In this document: positions 39,181 through 48,996 of the stretch, piece after piece | How the letters are laid out: each line of letters opens with the position of its first letter | How positions within the stretch are numbered: the stretch's first letter is position 1 | Source of the DNA: Candidatus Hydrogenedentota bacterium | GTDB lineage: Bacteria; Hydrogenedentota; Hydrogenedentia; Hydrogenedentales; CAITNO01 | Assembly: GCA_903893795.1 (NCBI GenBank) | Contig: CAITNO010000106.1 | Coordinates: forward strand, 124,001-188,000 | Direction: 5' to 3' | DNA: 64,000 nucleotides | Translations under genes and position numbers: made by a program | Notes under the pieces: model-generated | Told to the model about the DNA's origin: nothing | What the model saw: only the letters and a program-made list of their open reading frames with translations | The model's database searches: none

Positions 39181-39200
39181 GGCAGGCATTCCTGCCTGCC
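39181..39200. repeat. palindromic hairpin ggcaggca/tgcctgcc
   Basis: A perfect 8-bp stem around ttcc, preceded by gatgtgg, between two convergent genes (stops at 39150 and 39212). It is the closest relative of the hairpin at 9031, from which it differs by paired changes in both arms. It may act as a two-way transcription barrier. Confidence 0.7.
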
Positions 39201-39211
39201 GTGTCTTTGGA

Positions 39212-40918
39212 TTAACGCCGCTGCGTCGGGTGGGCTACCGCCAGCCGCCGTTCTGTCCAGCGCGCCAACCGCACAAAGGGCAGCCCGATGAGCAGGTACA
39301 TGGCCGCGACCAAGATGCCCGTGCCGAAGTAGTCGTAATAGGTTGTGGCCAGCATGCTGTAGGTCTTGGTCAGCTCGACCATGGTGATCACCGACACGAG
39401 CGACGAGTCTTTTAACAGCGAGATGAAGTCGTTGGTCACCGGCGGCAGCACCACCCGGAAGGCCTGCGGCGCGATCACGTACCGAATCGCCTGCCATCGC
39501 GTCATGGCGAGTGCCAGTGCCGCCTCCATCTGCGAGTGGGGCACGGCGGTGAATCCGGCGCGGTAGTTTTCCGCCTCGTAGGCCGCATAGTTGAGGCCCA
39601 GCCCCACCACGCCCGCCCAGAACGGCGAAAAGCGTATGCCCAGCGCGGGCAGCCCGTAGAAGATGAAGAATAACTGAATCAGCACGGGGGTGCCGCGAAC
39701 GATCTCAATGTAGAGCGTGGCCAAAATGCCCAGATAGACCGGCGCATACACACGGAGGGTGGCCAGGAAGAAGCCGAGCACGACGGCCAGCAGCATGGCC
39801 AGGATGGACACCTCCAGCGTGAGCAGGGCGCCCTTGCACAAAATCGGCAGAAAACCGACATAGCGCCGGATGCGCTGCTCCAGGCCGGTCTGCGGCTGGA
39901 TGTGCTTGACCCATTCGTTGAACTTGACCGGTTCGACGGTGGAGGCGGAGATGTCCTGAAATTCGTTGGCGGTGGCCTGGTTCCAGAGATTCCACCGGTT
40001 CAGAATGCGGTGCAGTTCGCCGTTTTGGCGCATTTTCATCAGCACGGCGTTGACCTGGTCCAGAAGCTCCTTCTTGTCCTTTGAGAAGGCAAAGCCGTAG
40101 GCAATGCGGCTGATTTCCGGCTTGATGAACTTTACCTCGGGCCGGGGCGCGCCGTAATACAGCGCGACCGGCGCGTCAAACAGCACGGCGTCGAGCCGTC
40201 CGTTCACCAGATCGTCAAATCCGTTCACCTCGGTCGGGTAGGCGCGGATGTCAACCCCTTTCAGCGAGTCCAACAAGTAGAAGGCCTGCGATTCCTTGAG
40301 CGTGCCCACCACCTTGCCCTTGCAGTCCTCTACAGAGCCGATAAGGAATTCGTTCTTGCGCACGCACAACTGGAGACCGGTCACGTAATAGGGCACGGAA
40401 AACAGCACCGCCTCCTCGTGCTCGGGGGTGATTTCCTGGCCCTCGGTGGCCATGTCATACAGGTCGCGCGAAAGGCCGGGAATCAGCTTGTCCCAGTCGT
40501 TCTGGATCATCACCGGCTTGCGCCCGATTTCCTTTGCAATGGCCTCGATGAGCTCCACCTCAAAGCCAATCAACTGGCCCGGATTGCGCCAGTCCTCAAA
40601 CATGTAGGGCAGCCCACCCTCCAGGTCCGCCCCGTAGCGCAGCGTGCCTGCCTCCGCCGGCACCGATTTCACCTTGGCGAAATCGGCATCGGTGTATTCC
40701 TTGGTTTCTTCCCCGGCCGATTCCCCCTCCGCCGCTTCGCCTTCGGCGGCTTCGGCGGCCGTTTTGGCTCCGGTTTCCGCTGCGGCCGGTTCCTGTTCCT
40801 GGGTGGTGGGTGCGGCCGTTGCCGGTTCCTGCGCTCGCGCATGATGTTGTCCCAGGCAGCAGCCGAAGACCAGCAGGGCGAGCAGCATCGGGATTATGGA
40901 TAAATGTCGCGTGTTCAT
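39212..40918 (-). CDS. amino-acid ABC transporter, fused substrate-binding protein and permease
   Basis: A 568-residue single-chain polar amino-acid importer component. A signal peptide precedes an Ala/Glu-rich linker (about residues 30-75), then a periplasmic binding domain (about 90-320) with GADLEGGLPYMFEDW, IGFEVELIEAIAKEIG and DYDMATEG-type ligand loops. A HisM/GlnP-type permease follows (about 345-560) with its EAA-type loop near GFTAVPHSQMEAALALAMT. Fusion of SBP and permease is known from Gram-positive GlnP and some other bacteria. The ATG overlaps the stop of the ATPase gene (ATGA). The specific amino acid is unknown. Confidence 0.88.
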   Translation of the reverse strand: MNTRHLSIIPMLLALLVFGCCLGQHHARAQEPATAAPTTQEQEPAAAETGAKTAAEAAEGEAAEGESAGEETKEYTDADFAKVKSVPAEAGTLRYGADLEGGLPYMFEDWRNPGQLIGFEVELIEAIAKEIGRKPVMIQNDWDKLIPGLSRDLYDMATEGQEITPEHEEAVLFSVPYYVTGLQLCVRKNEFLIGSVEDCKGKVVGTLKESQAFYLLDSLKGVDIRAYPTEVNGFDDLVNGRLDAVLFDAPVALYYGAPRPEVKFIKPEISRIAYGFAFSKDKKELLDQVNAVLMKMRQNGELHRILNRWNLWNQATANEFQDISASTVEPVKFNEWVKHIQPQTGLEQRIRRYVGFLPILCKGALLTLEVSILAMLLAVVLGFFLATLRVYAPVYLGILATLYIEIVRGTPVLIQLFFIFYGLPALGIRFSPFWAGVVGLGLNYAAYEAENYRAGFTAVPHSQMEAALALAMTRWQAIRYVIAPQAFRVVLPPVTNDFISLLKDSSLVSVITMVELTKTYSMLATTYYDYFGTGILVAAMYLLIGLPFVRLARWTERRLAVAHPTQRR

Positions 40919-41712
40919 TGAATGTCGCGCCCCACATATTGGCCGAGGAAGCGCCGCGTGCGCTCATCCTTCGGCTCCATGAATATTTCATCCTCGTCCG
41001 AAATCTCGACGATTTCGCCGTGCTCCATGTAGATGATGTAGTCCGAGGCGTTGCGCGCGAAGCGCATTTCGTGCGTCACAATGACCTGGGTCATGCCGTC
41101 CTTGTCCAGGCCGCGCATCACCTCGAGCACCTCGTCGACCAGTTCGGGGTCAAGCGCTGAGGTGGGTTCATCGTAGAGCATCACCTTGGGGTTCATGGCC
41201 AGCGCCCGCGCAATGGCGGCGCGCTGCTGCTGACCGCCCGAAAGATGGTAGGGGTGACGGTCCTTGTGCTTGAGCAGCCCCACCTTTTCCAGCAGCCGAA
41301 GCGCGTTGGCCTCGGCGGTGTTGCGCGCCTCCTTCTTAACAATCATCGGCGCCAGCATGATGTTTTCGATGATGGTTTTGTGCGGAAAGAGATTGAGTGA
41401 CTGGAAGACCATGCCCACCTCGGCGCGCAGGGTGTGGGCGCGCTGGTTGAAGGCGTGGTCGGGATGGTCGTGCCGGTTGGCCCGTGCCAGCGTCTCGCCC
41501 GCAATGGTGATCCGCCCCGAGTCCAGAATCTCAAGGCAGTTCAGGCAGCGCAGGAGCGTGGTTTTGCCGCAGCCCGAAGGCCCGATGATGGACACCAGAT
41601 CCCCCTCCTCGATGGAAAGGTTGATGTCCTTCAGCACGGGCGGGCCGTCGTAACTCTTGAACAGATGCTCCACCGAAATCAGCGGAACGACCGGGGGTGC
41701 GGCTTCGCTCAT
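40915..41712 (-). CDS. polar amino-acid ABC transporter ATPase (GlnQ/HisP type)
   Basis: A 265-residue ATPase with Walker A GPSGCGKTT, Q-loop VFQSLNLFPH, signature LSGGQQQRAAIARAL, Walker B VMLYDEPTSALD and switch HEM in VTHEMRFAR. These match the HisP/GlnQ/ArtP group, whose partners are the fused gene just downstream. AAGGAG is spaced 8 nt before the ATG. The two genes make a complete importer. Confidence 0.95.
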   Translation of the reverse strand: MSEAAPPVVPLISVEHLFKSYDGPPVLKDINLSIEEGDLVSIIGPSGCGKTTLLRCLNCLEILDSGRITIAGETLARANRHDHPDHAFNQRAHTLRAEVGMVFQSLNLFPHKTIIENIMLAPMIVKKEARNTAEANALRLLEKVGLLKHKDRHPYHLSGGQQQRAAIARALAMNPKVMLYDEPTSALDPELVDEVLEVMRGLDKDGMTQVIVTHEMRFARNASDYIIYMEHGEIVEISDEDEIFMEPKDERTRRFLGQYVGRDIQ

Positions 41713-41843
41713 AAGCCGGTCTCCTTTCGCGGTTGAGAATGGCCCCCCTGGGGCCGGAAGAAACCAGCGAAAAGATACGCGGCTCAGCAGCGGGTGTCAA
41801 GAAAAACTATCATTGCCATTTTCCATCCGGCGGCGAATAACGC

Positions 41844-42677
41844 TCAGCAGAACTGCTCCAGGTGCCATGCGCCGCGGGCGAAACCCTCCTCGCGCCCCTG
41901 TGCGGCGTCCTCATGCTCGATGCTGAGCACACCGTCATAGCCGTTCATGCGCAGGTGGCTGACATATTCCCCCCAACTGATCTGGCCGAAGCCGGGCAGC
42001 ACATAGCGCCACCAACCCTGACCGTAAACGCCGGTCCGCGCGCGTTTCGCGCGGTCAATCAGCACATCCTTGGCGTGGGTGTGGAAGATCCGGTCGCGGA
42101 ACTGGGTGACTGGAACCAAATGGTCGCATTCCTGGTGAACCAGATGGGACGGGTCATAATTGAGGCCGAAATTGCCGTCCGGAATGGCCGTGAACATGGC
42201 GTCAAAGGTGTCAAGTCCCTGCAGGCAGGTCGCATACCAGTTCTCCAGCGCGACATTCACCCCCCGCTTGCGCGCATGGGCCAGTATCGGCTTGAAGACT
42301 CCCGGCAGCACCTGCTGTATGGTTTGCAGCTTTGTCATGCCCGGCGCGGCAAAGCCCGCCAGCATGCACACTGTTTCCACGCCCAGCAGTTTCGCGCTGT
42401 CGATGACTTTCTTCGCCGTCTCCTGCGCCGTCTTGGCCTTCTTGGGGTCGGTCAGGTCGCAGGTGTAATAGGCCAGCGCGCTGATGTGCAGCAGCCGCGC
42501 GTCACAGGCCTTGAGAATCTCTTTGGCACGGGGCTTGTCCAGTTTCACCGGGTCCACGTGCCTGCTGCCGGGGTGGGTCGCAATTTCCAAAGAGGAAATG
42601 GAACTCGCCTCGGCGAAATCGAGCACAAATTCAAGCGCTTCTTCCGCGAACGGAACGGTCAGCATGCCTACTTCCAT
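41844..42677 (-). CDS. sugar phosphate isomerase/epimerase-like TIM barrel
   Basis: A 277-residue xylose isomerase-like TIM barrel (AP endonuclease 2 superfamily). Metal-ligand segments are visible: VNVALENWYAT (Glu), FGLNYDPSHLVHQE (Asp/His), IFHTHAKDVL (His) and DGVLSIEHED (Glu). Such proteins isomerise or epimerise sugars or inositol derivatives; the substrate is unknown. AGGAG sits 7 nt before the ATG at 42677. It is 20 bp downstream of a methyltransferase gene. Confidence 0.87.
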   Translation of the reverse strand: MEVGMLTVPFAEEALEFVLDFAEASSISSLEIATHPGSRHVDPVKLDKPRAKEILKACDARLLHISALAYYTCDLTDPKKAKTAQETAKKVIDSAKLLGVETVCMLAGFAAPGMTKLQTIQQVLPGVFKPILAHARKRGVNVALENWYATCLQGLDTFDAMFTAIPDGNFGLNYDPSHLVHQECDHLVPVTQFRDRIFHTHAKDVLIDRAKRARTGVYGQGWWRYVLPGFGQISWGEYVSHLRMNGYDGVLSIEHEDAAQGREEGFARGAWHLEQFC

Positions 42678-42697
42678 GGGGATTCTCCTAGTTTTCG

Positions 42698-43270
42698 TTA
42701 AACGCGTTTGAGCCTGAGTCCAAAATGCCACGGAGGCATGTCGATGGTCGGGCCGTCGGTCACGAGGAGTCCGGTCCTCTGTGCCCATTCTACAATTGTT
42801 TCGGATCTCGGACGTATGTCAAGGCTTGGCCCCCGCGGGGTCTTGGGGTCATGACGCCAGTGAATCACAAGAGCACGGCCACCGGAGCGAAGCACCCGCG
42901 CCGCTTCATTCAGGAGCCGGACAGGCTCTTCGCAATGCAGGATATTGAAGAGCAGGCATGCGTCCTGCGACCCATCCGAAACGCCAAATCCTTCCGTGAA
43001 AACATCCCGTTCCAAACAGTCCAAGTGCTCGATCTTGGCGTCTTCGGCGCGGTTCTTGGTCCGGGTCACCATGGCTGCATCAATGTCATGGGCGCGCAGC
43101 CGCCCGGAAATCCTTTTCGCCACGGGAATGGTAAAGGTTCCGTAACCGCATCCCAGTTCCACCACATCCCCCATGTTGCCATCAATGCCCAGCCGGTCAA
43201 GAATGAGGTTCACGTCGAATAGTGTTTCCCAATAGCACTCTTCCGGCATTCCGCTCTCGCGCAGTCTCAT
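42698..43270 (-). CDS. class I SAM-dependent methyltransferase
   Basis: A 190-residue methyltransferase of the Methyltransf_11/25 type. Motif I is VVELGCGYGTFTIPVA, the acidic ribose-binding residue is in HDIDAAMV, and motif IV is ACLLFNILHCEEP. The short C-terminal region ends PWHFGLRLKRV. The substrate is unknown. AAGG is spaced 7 nt before the ATG. It is followed closely by the sugar isomerase-like gene and preceded by an alcohol dehydrogenase on the same strand, so the three may form one unit. Confidence 0.87.
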   Translation of the reverse strand: MRLRESGMPEECYWETLFDVNLILDRLGIDGNMGDVVELGCGYGTFTIPVAKRISGRLRAHDIDAAMVTRTKNRAEDAKIEHLDCLERDVFTEGFGVSDGSQDACLLFNILHCEEPVRLLNEAARVLRSGGRALVIHWRHDPKTPRGPSLDIRPRSETIVEWAQRTGLLVTDGPTIDMPPWHFGLRLKRV

Positions 43271-43345
43271 TTCTCGACCTTCCCTGGTTCCAATGGTGAA
43301 CTCATCCTTTCACATCGTCGGCGGACACACGCCTCCATAGGGACG

Positions 43346-44293
43346 TCACATGTGCAGCAGCACCTTCATCACGCCCGGATCTTCCGCACGGGCCATGGCC
43401 TGGACGCCGTCGCCCAACTCGTAGGATTCCGAAATCATGGGCCGCACTTCCACCGTGCCCAAGCCCAGCGCTTCCAAGGCCGGACGGAAGGGGCCGCAGC
43501 GCGAGCCCAGGATGCGCACCTCGTTGATCACGGGTGCGGCAAGGCGCAGCGGCGTGATGCCCGCCACGGTGGTCTTGAGCACGATGGTCCCTTCGGGCCG
43601 CACCAGTTCCAGCGCCCGCGCAAGGCCTTCGGCCCGGCCGGTCGCCTCCACCACCACATCAGCGCCCGAATCCAGCGGGTCCGTGTCCAGCGTGGTGGCA
43701 ATGCCCAATTTCGAAAGCAGCTCCAGTTTCCACGCGTGACGTCCCACACAGACCAGGTTTCTGGAGCTCAGATGCAGTGCCTGCGCGGTCAACTGCCCCA
43801 GTTTGCCGTCGCCCAGCACGATCACCCGGTCGTCCGGTTCCACCAGTATCTGCTCTGTGATTCGAAAAGCCGCCGCCAGCGGCTCCGTGAACACCGCCAC
43901 ATCATCGCGGATGTTTCCCGGCACGAGATGCAGGTTTTCCTCCGGCAGCGCCACATATTCGGCAAAGGCGCCGTTGCGTCCCGCAATGCCCAGCACCGTG
44001 CGGTTGGAACAGTGGTGCGGCATTTCCATGCGGCACCAGTCGCACGCATGGCACACGCAGTTGATCTCGCCCACCACCCGCTTGCCCATCAGGAATTCAT
44101 TCGGCGCATGCTCCACCATGCCCACAAACTCATGGCCGAGCACGCCGCGAAAACCCATATAGCCCCGTTTTATCTCAACGTCCGTGTTGCAGATGCCTGC
44201 GGCCAGCACCTTAACCAGCGCCTCACCGGGACCCGGCACAGGCATGGGGATGTCTTCGATTCGCAGTTTTTCGTCAAACACAAGCGCTTTCAT
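43346..44293 (-). CDS. zinc-containing alcohol dehydrogenase (MDR family)
   Basis: A 315-residue medium-chain dehydrogenase. The catalytic zinc site is formed around AAGICNTDVEIK (Cys) and LGHEFVG (His-Glu). A structural zinc cluster is suggested by CVCHACDWCRMEMPHHC. The nucleotide-binding motif is VIVLGDGKLGQLTA. The family oxidises or reduces alcohols and polyols such as sorbitol or threonine; the substrate here is unknown. It is slightly shorter than typical MDRs (about 340-350), lacking some C-terminal length. Confidence 0.85.
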   Translation of the reverse strand: MKALVFDEKLRIEDIPMPVPGPGEALVKVLAAGICNTDVEIKRGYMGFRGVLGHEFVGMVEHAPNEFLMGKRVVGEINCVCHACDWCRMEMPHHCSNRTVLGIAGRNGAFAEYVALPEENLHLVPGNIRDDVAVFTEPLAAAFRITEQILVEPDDRVIVLGDGKLGQLTAQALHLSSRNLVCVGRHAWKLELLSKLGIATTLDTDPLDSGADVVVEATGRAEGLARALELVRPEGTIVLKTTVAGITPLRLAAPVINEVRILGSRCGPFRPALEALGLGTVEVRPMISESYELGDGVQAMARAEDPGVMKVLLHM

Positions 44294-44642
44294 GGCAACA
44301 CCTCGCCGCGCGGGACCGGTTTGGCCCCGACTGCACGCCTATATCAACACCACGAACGGGCACAAGTCAACCCAAACCCAGGAACACGCCGAAAACTTCC
44401 GGAATGGCGCAAATGTTCGCGGGCCGGAGAATACGAACAACCCGGTTCGGCAGGCACCGCCATTTTGTTTTCAGCCTGCTAAATGAGATAGAGATCAGGG
44501 ATAGGACTTATTTAATAATCTGCACGAACATGATAAAATTACTTGCTTTGAGGCATGGTTGTACTCAATGTCTATTGCGTAGAAATATTGTGAGGAGGCG
44601 GCGCTTAACGGTTCCTCACACATCAACGGAAGGGTGTTTGCG
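44294..44642. other. AT-rich leader region of the giant FG-GAP gene
   Basis: The 349 bp between the divergent alcohol dehydrogenase and FG-GAP genes falls in GC from about 44460 onward. It carries the extended -10 at 44531 and a hairpin gtgagga/tcctcac (44590-44596 with 44613-44619) just before the ribosome binding site. No other gene is seen. Confidence 0.5.
44531..44539 (+). promoter_or_regulatory. extended -10 promoter of the giant FG-GAP gene
   Basis: TGATAAAAT at 44531-44539. The start site would be near 44546, with a leader of about 97 nt. Confidence 0.45.
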
Positions 44643-47600
44643 ATGCTGGAAGGTTCCATTTTTGGCACTGGAACGCGGGTGTTTGTGGCGGCAATGCTCT
44701 TGGCAGCCTGTTCGGCGACGGGTGAACCGGTCAATTCCGTGAAAGCGGGGGCCTCCGGCCCGCCCACTTCCAAGGCGGATGTTCCCCAGGATTGGCTGTT
44801 CAGGGCGCAACAGAACATCGCCCAGTCCGAATACAACGTTACCTGGCAGGATCATGCCGCCCTGCCGGGTCTGGGCGCCGCCTGGCAGGCGCCGAACCGG
44901 GCGCACGACCTGCGCACCTACTTCACCAGCGCGGGGCCCCGGGTGGTGCGCCGCACCGATGAGGTGGGCAGTTGGACCTGGGGTTTGGAGTTGACCGGCT
45001 TTGGCGGCGGAGTGTCGCCCTCCAGCCCGCCGTCCTTGAACGATGTTTGCACCGAGGGGAACCGCATTACCTTTGAGCGGGACGGCCTGGCCGAGTGGTA
45101 TGTGAACAGCGAGGCGGGACTGGAGCAGGGCTTCACCATTTACAAGGCACCCGAATCAGGCACCGAGGTGGTGGTGCGGATGGGGGTGCGCGGCGACCTG
45201 ACGGCGGGCCTGACTTCGGACGGACAAACGGCCGAGTTCCTCAGCGCGGGCGGCGTGGTTGTCATGCGCTACGGCAACCTGCACGTGACCGACGCCGCCG
45301 GCAAATCCCTGCCGGCCACCATGGCGCTCCAAAACGGCGACAGCATCGAACTGCGCGTGAACGCGGACGGCGCGGCTTTTCCGCTCACCATCGACCCGCT
45401 GGCAACCAACGCCGCATGGATGGCGGAGAGCAATCAGGCCAGCGCCTATTTTGGCACGTCCGTGTCCACCGCAGGGGACGTGAACGGCGACGGCTACAGC
45501 GATGTGATTATTGGGACATCCAATTACGACAACGGCGAGACGGACGAGGGCCGGGCATATGTGTTCTACGGTTCGGCCTCTGGTCTGTCCATTTCGCCGA
45601 ACTGGACGGCAGAGAGCAACCAGGCTGGCAGCCATTTCGGCATGGCCGTGTCCACGGCGGGGGATGTGAACGGCGACGGTTACAGCGACGTGATTGTGGG
45701 AGCGCCCCAGTACAGCAACGGCGAGACGGGTGGGGGGGCGGCCTTTGTATACCTCGGTTCCGCCTCAGGGCTCTCCGCCGCGCCAAACTGGACGGCCGAA
45801 GGAAACCAGGCCGGCAGCTATTTGGGAACGTCCGTGTCCACGGCGGGGGATGTGAACGGTGACGGCTACAGTGATGTGGTTGTCGGCGTGCCCGGCTGGA
45901 GCAATGGCCAAACGGGCGAGGGTGCGGCATTCTTGTATTACGGTTCCGCCGCTGGGTTGTCTGTCACGGCGAACTGGTCGGCCGAAAGCGGCCAGGCCGA
46001 CGCCAATTTTGGGTACTCCGTGTCCACGGCGGGCGATGTGAACGGCGACGGCTACAGCGATGTCATCATCGGAGCGTTGGCATTTGATGCCGGCCTGACA
46101 AATGCCGGCGCGGCTTTCGTCTACTACGGTTCGGCCGCGGGACTGCCCGCTTTCGCAAGCTGGTCGGCTCTGGGCGGTCAGGCCGCCGCCGAATTTGGAT
46201 TTTCCGTGGCCACGGCGGGGGATGTGAACGGCGACGGTTACAGCGACATCATTGTGGGCGCCCCCCTGTATGACGGTCTGCTTACCGACCAAGGCCGTGC
46301 CTATGTGTATTACGGTTCAGCCACGGGACCGTCCGGCACCGAAGACCGTATCCTCGAAATCAGTCAATCCGGCGCCTATTTCGGATACGCCGTTTCCACG
46401 GCGGGCGATGTGAACGGCGACGGCTACGCCGACGTCATAGTCGGCGCACCCTTTTACGGCAACGGACAAAACTGGGAGGGCGCATCGTTTGTGTTTTATG
46501 GTTCAGCCCTTGGCCTTTCCTCCCAGGTGAACTGGAGTGCGGAAAGCGACCAGGCCTCGGCATATTTTGGCCGAGCCGTATCCGCGGCGGGCGATGTTAA
46601 CGGCGACGGCTACGGCGACATCATCATCGGCGCACCCTATTTTGACAACGGCCAGACGGACGAAGGCCGGGCCTTTGTCTATTATGGTTCGGCTTCCACG
46701 CCCTCCGCGGCGATAAACTGGAATGTTGAAGGCGACGGGGCGGGCGCGAATCTGGGCTATTCCGTATCCGCAGCCGGAGATGTGAACGGCGACGGATTTG
46801 CCGATGTCATTGTGGGCGCACCCTATTACGACCACGGCAAGCAATTGCAGGGGGCGGCGTTTGTCTATCACGGCTCGGCGTCAGGCCTTTCTGCCACGGC
46901 CGACTGGCAGGCCGAGGGCGGCATGGTGGACGCTGAATTAGGCTATTCCGTGGCTGCGGCGGGGGACGTCAATGGCGACGGCTACGGTGATGTCATAATC
47001 GGGGCGCCCCACTACACCGACGGAGAGTCTTACGAGGGTGCGGCGTTTGTCTATTACGGCTCGCCCACCGGACTGTTCCCCGCGGCAAGCTGGATGAAAG
47101 AAGGCAACCAGGCAAACGCCCATTTTGGCAGTTCCGTTTCCACGGCGGGCGATGTGAACGGCGACGGGTACAGTGACATTGTGGTGGGTTCGGAAGCTTA
47201 CAGCAACGGCCAGACGGGTGAGGGTCGCGCTTTCGTGTATCACGGTTCCCCCTCGGGGCTGTCTGCTTCGCCGAACTGGACTGCGGAAAGCGACCAGGCA
47301 AACGCCATGTTTGGCAATTCCGTCTCCACCGCAGGCGATGTGAACGGGGACGGATACAGCGACGTCATCATCGGTGCGCGCCAGTACAACACGGGCCAGA
47401 CCTACGCGGGCCGGGCCTACCTGTATTACGGGTCGTCGTCAGGCTTGTCTGCTTCGGCAAATTGGACTGCACAAGGGGACCAGGTAAACGAATTTTTCGG
47501 CCATTCCGTCTCCACGGCGGGCGACGTGAACGGCGACGGTTACAGCGATGTCATTGTCGGCGCGTACGCGTACAGCAACGGCCAGCCAGAGGAGGGCCGG

Positions 47601-48959
47601 GTCTATGTGTATCACGGCTCCGCCTCTGGACTGTCCCCCGCGGCAGATTGGACCGCCGAAAGTGACCAGGCGGGCGCCCTTTTCGGCACTTCCGTGTCCA
47701 CGGCAGGGGACGTCAATGGCGACGGTTACAGCGATGTCATCATCGGCGCGTACGGGTACAGTAACGGCCTGGCCAATGCGGGCCGGGCCTATGTCTTTTA
47801 CGGTTCTGTATCGGGCCTGCACGCCACGGCGAATTGGACGGTGGATGGCGACAAAACAAACGCCGCCTTGGGGTGGTCCGTTTCCGCCGTGGGAGATGTG
47901 AACGGCGACGGCTACAGTGATGTCATCGTCGGTGCATACGGCAGAACCAATGGAAACGGCCAGTCGGGTGCCGGTGCGGCCGCTGTGTACTATGGCAATG
48001 GCGAGGCGGGCCGGGGCCTTACGCTCCATCCTCGCCAGCGGCTTGGCGACGACTCCGCCCCCCTGGCCCCCCTGGGCCGGACCGTGGGCAGCGATGTGCG
48101 GCTGGCCGCACTGGGCCGCACGCCCTTCGGCAGAAGCAGGGTCAAACTCGAGTGCGAGGTGAAACCCGTCGGCACGCCCTTTGACGGCACCGGCACGGTG
48201 AAGACCGCCTCCTGGACCAGCACCGGCGTGGATGGCGTCGAACTCAGCCAGCACATCACCGGACTTTGGTCCGGTGCCGCCCAGCACTGGCGCCTGCGCC
48301 TGCTCTACAACCCGGCCACCAGCCCTGTCCAGCAGAAGAGCCGCTGGCTCACCGCGCCCGTCAACGGCTGGGAGGAGGCCGATTTCCGGACGCCGGTCAT
48401 ACCCATGACGGGCGGCATCGTCATCAACAGCAACCGCTCCGCCACCAACAACCCGGTGGTCACCCTCGCCCTGACCTGGGCCGGCGGTGCGGGCACCGGC
48501 GTGGTGCGCATGCGCTTCAGCAATGACGGGTCCACCTGGACCGCCTGGGGACCGCTCGCGGCCTCCAAGTCCTACACCCTCCCGGCTGGCGACGGCCACA
48601 AGACGGTGCGCGTCCAATACTTGGACAAGCTCAACAACAAGTCGGCGATCTACAGCGACTACATTCTGCTGGACACCACTCTGCCCACGGGCTCCATCAT
48701 CATCAACAACGGCGCCGCAACCACAGCCACCCGGTCGGTCACCCTGAAACTCACCTGGGCCGACGCCGGGGCCGGTGTGTCGCGCATGCGCTTCAGCGAT
48801 GACGGCGCGCACTGGACGGCCTGGACACCGCAGACCGCGAGCCGTCCCTACACGCTGCCCGCGGGCCTGGGTTACCACACCGTGCGCGCACAGTTCCTCG
48901 ACGGCGCCAACAACTATTCCGCCGTGTACAACGACTATATAAAGCTCGTGGCTCCCTGA
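44643..48959 (+). CDS. giant secreted FG-GAP repeat (integrin alpha-like) protein
   Basis: A 1438-residue protein with an export signal that may be of lipoprotein type (VAAMLLAACSATG). Residues about 30-255 form an N-terminal domain of unknown fold. Fourteen FG-GAP repeats of 62 residues follow (about 257-1116), each with the Ca-loop AGDVNGDGYSD and a strand such as VIIGAPYYDNGQT and YYGSASGLS, enough for two seven-bladed propellers. Two Ig-like repeats close the protein, each ending VRVQYLDKLNN- or VRAQFLDGANN-type strands. It has no transmembrane anchor at the C-terminus. The ATG at 44643 is preceded by GGAAGG at a spacing of 9 nt; a GTG three codons earlier lies on that site. It probably acts in adhesion or surface binding. 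Confidence 0.85.
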   Translation: MLEGSIFGTGTRVFVAAMLLAACSATGEPVNSVKAGASGPPTSKADVPQDWLFRAQQNIAQSEYNVTWQDHAALPGLGAAWQAPNRAHDLRTYFTSAGPRVVRRTDEVGSWTWGLELTGFGGGVSPSSPPSLNDVCTEGNRITFERDGLAEWYVNSEAGLEQGFTIYKAPESGTEVVVRMGVRGDLTAGLTSDGQTAEFLSAGGVVVMRYGNLHVTDAAGKSLPATMALQNGDSIELRVNADGAAFPLTIDPLATNAAWMAESNQASAYFGTSVSTAGDVNGDGYSDVIIGTSNYDNGETDEGRAYVFYGSASGLSISPNWTAESNQAGSHFGMAVSTAGDVNGDGYSDVIVGAPQYSNGETGGGAAFVYLGSASGLSAAPNWTAEGNQAGSYLGTSVSTAGDVNGDGYSDVVVGVPGWSNGQTGEGAAFLYYGSAAGLSVTANWSAESGQADANFGYSVSTAGDVNGDGYSDVIIGALAFDAGLTNAGAAFVYYGSAAGLPAFASWSALGGQAAAEFGFSVATAGDVNGDGYSDIIVGAPLYDGLLTDQGRAYVYYGSATGPSGTEDRILEISQSGAYFGYAVSTAGDVNGDGYADVIVGAPFYGNGQNWEGASFVFYGSALGLSSQVNWSAESDQASAYFGRAVSAAGDVNGDGYGDIIIGAPYFDNGQTDEGRAFVYYGSASTPSAAINWNVEGDGAGANLGYSVSAAGDVNGDGFADVIVGAPYYDHGKQLQGAAFVYHGSASGLSATADWQAEGGMVDAELGYSVAAAGDVNGDGYGDVIIGAPHYTDGESYEGAAFVYYGSPTGLFPAASWMKEGNQANAHFGSSVSTAGDVNGDGYSDIVVGSEAYSNGQTGEGRAFVYHGSPSGLSASPNWTAESDQANAMFGNSVSTAGDVNGDGYSDVIIGARQYNTGQTYAGRAYLYYGSSSGLSASANWTAQGDQVNEFFGHSVSTAGDVNGDGYSDVIVGAYAYSNGQPEEGRVYVYHGSASGLSPAADWTAESDQAGALFGTSVSTAGDVNGDGYSDVIIGAYGYSNGLANAGRAYVFYGSVSGLHATANWTVDGDKTNAALGWSVSAVGDVNGDGYSDVIVGAYGRTNGNGQSGAGAAAVYYGNGEAGRGLTLHPRQRLGDDSAPLAPLGRTVGSDVRLAALGRTPFGRSRVKLECEVKPVGTPFDGTGTVKTASWTSTGVDGVELSQHITGLWSGAAQHWRLRLLYNPATSPVQQKSRWLTAPVNGWEEADFRTPVIPMTGGIVINSNRSATNNPVVTLALTWAGGAGTGVVRMRFSNDGSTWTAWGPLAASKSYTLPAGDGHKTVRVQYLDKLNNKSAIYSDYILLDTTLPTGSIIINNGAATTATRSVTLKLTWADAGAGVSRMRFSDDGAHWTAWTPQTASRPYTLPAGLGYHTVRAQFLDGANNYSAVYNDYIKLVAP

Positions 48960-48996
48960 CCGAGGGGCCGGCTGACCAGAAAATGGCGGCAGAGCA

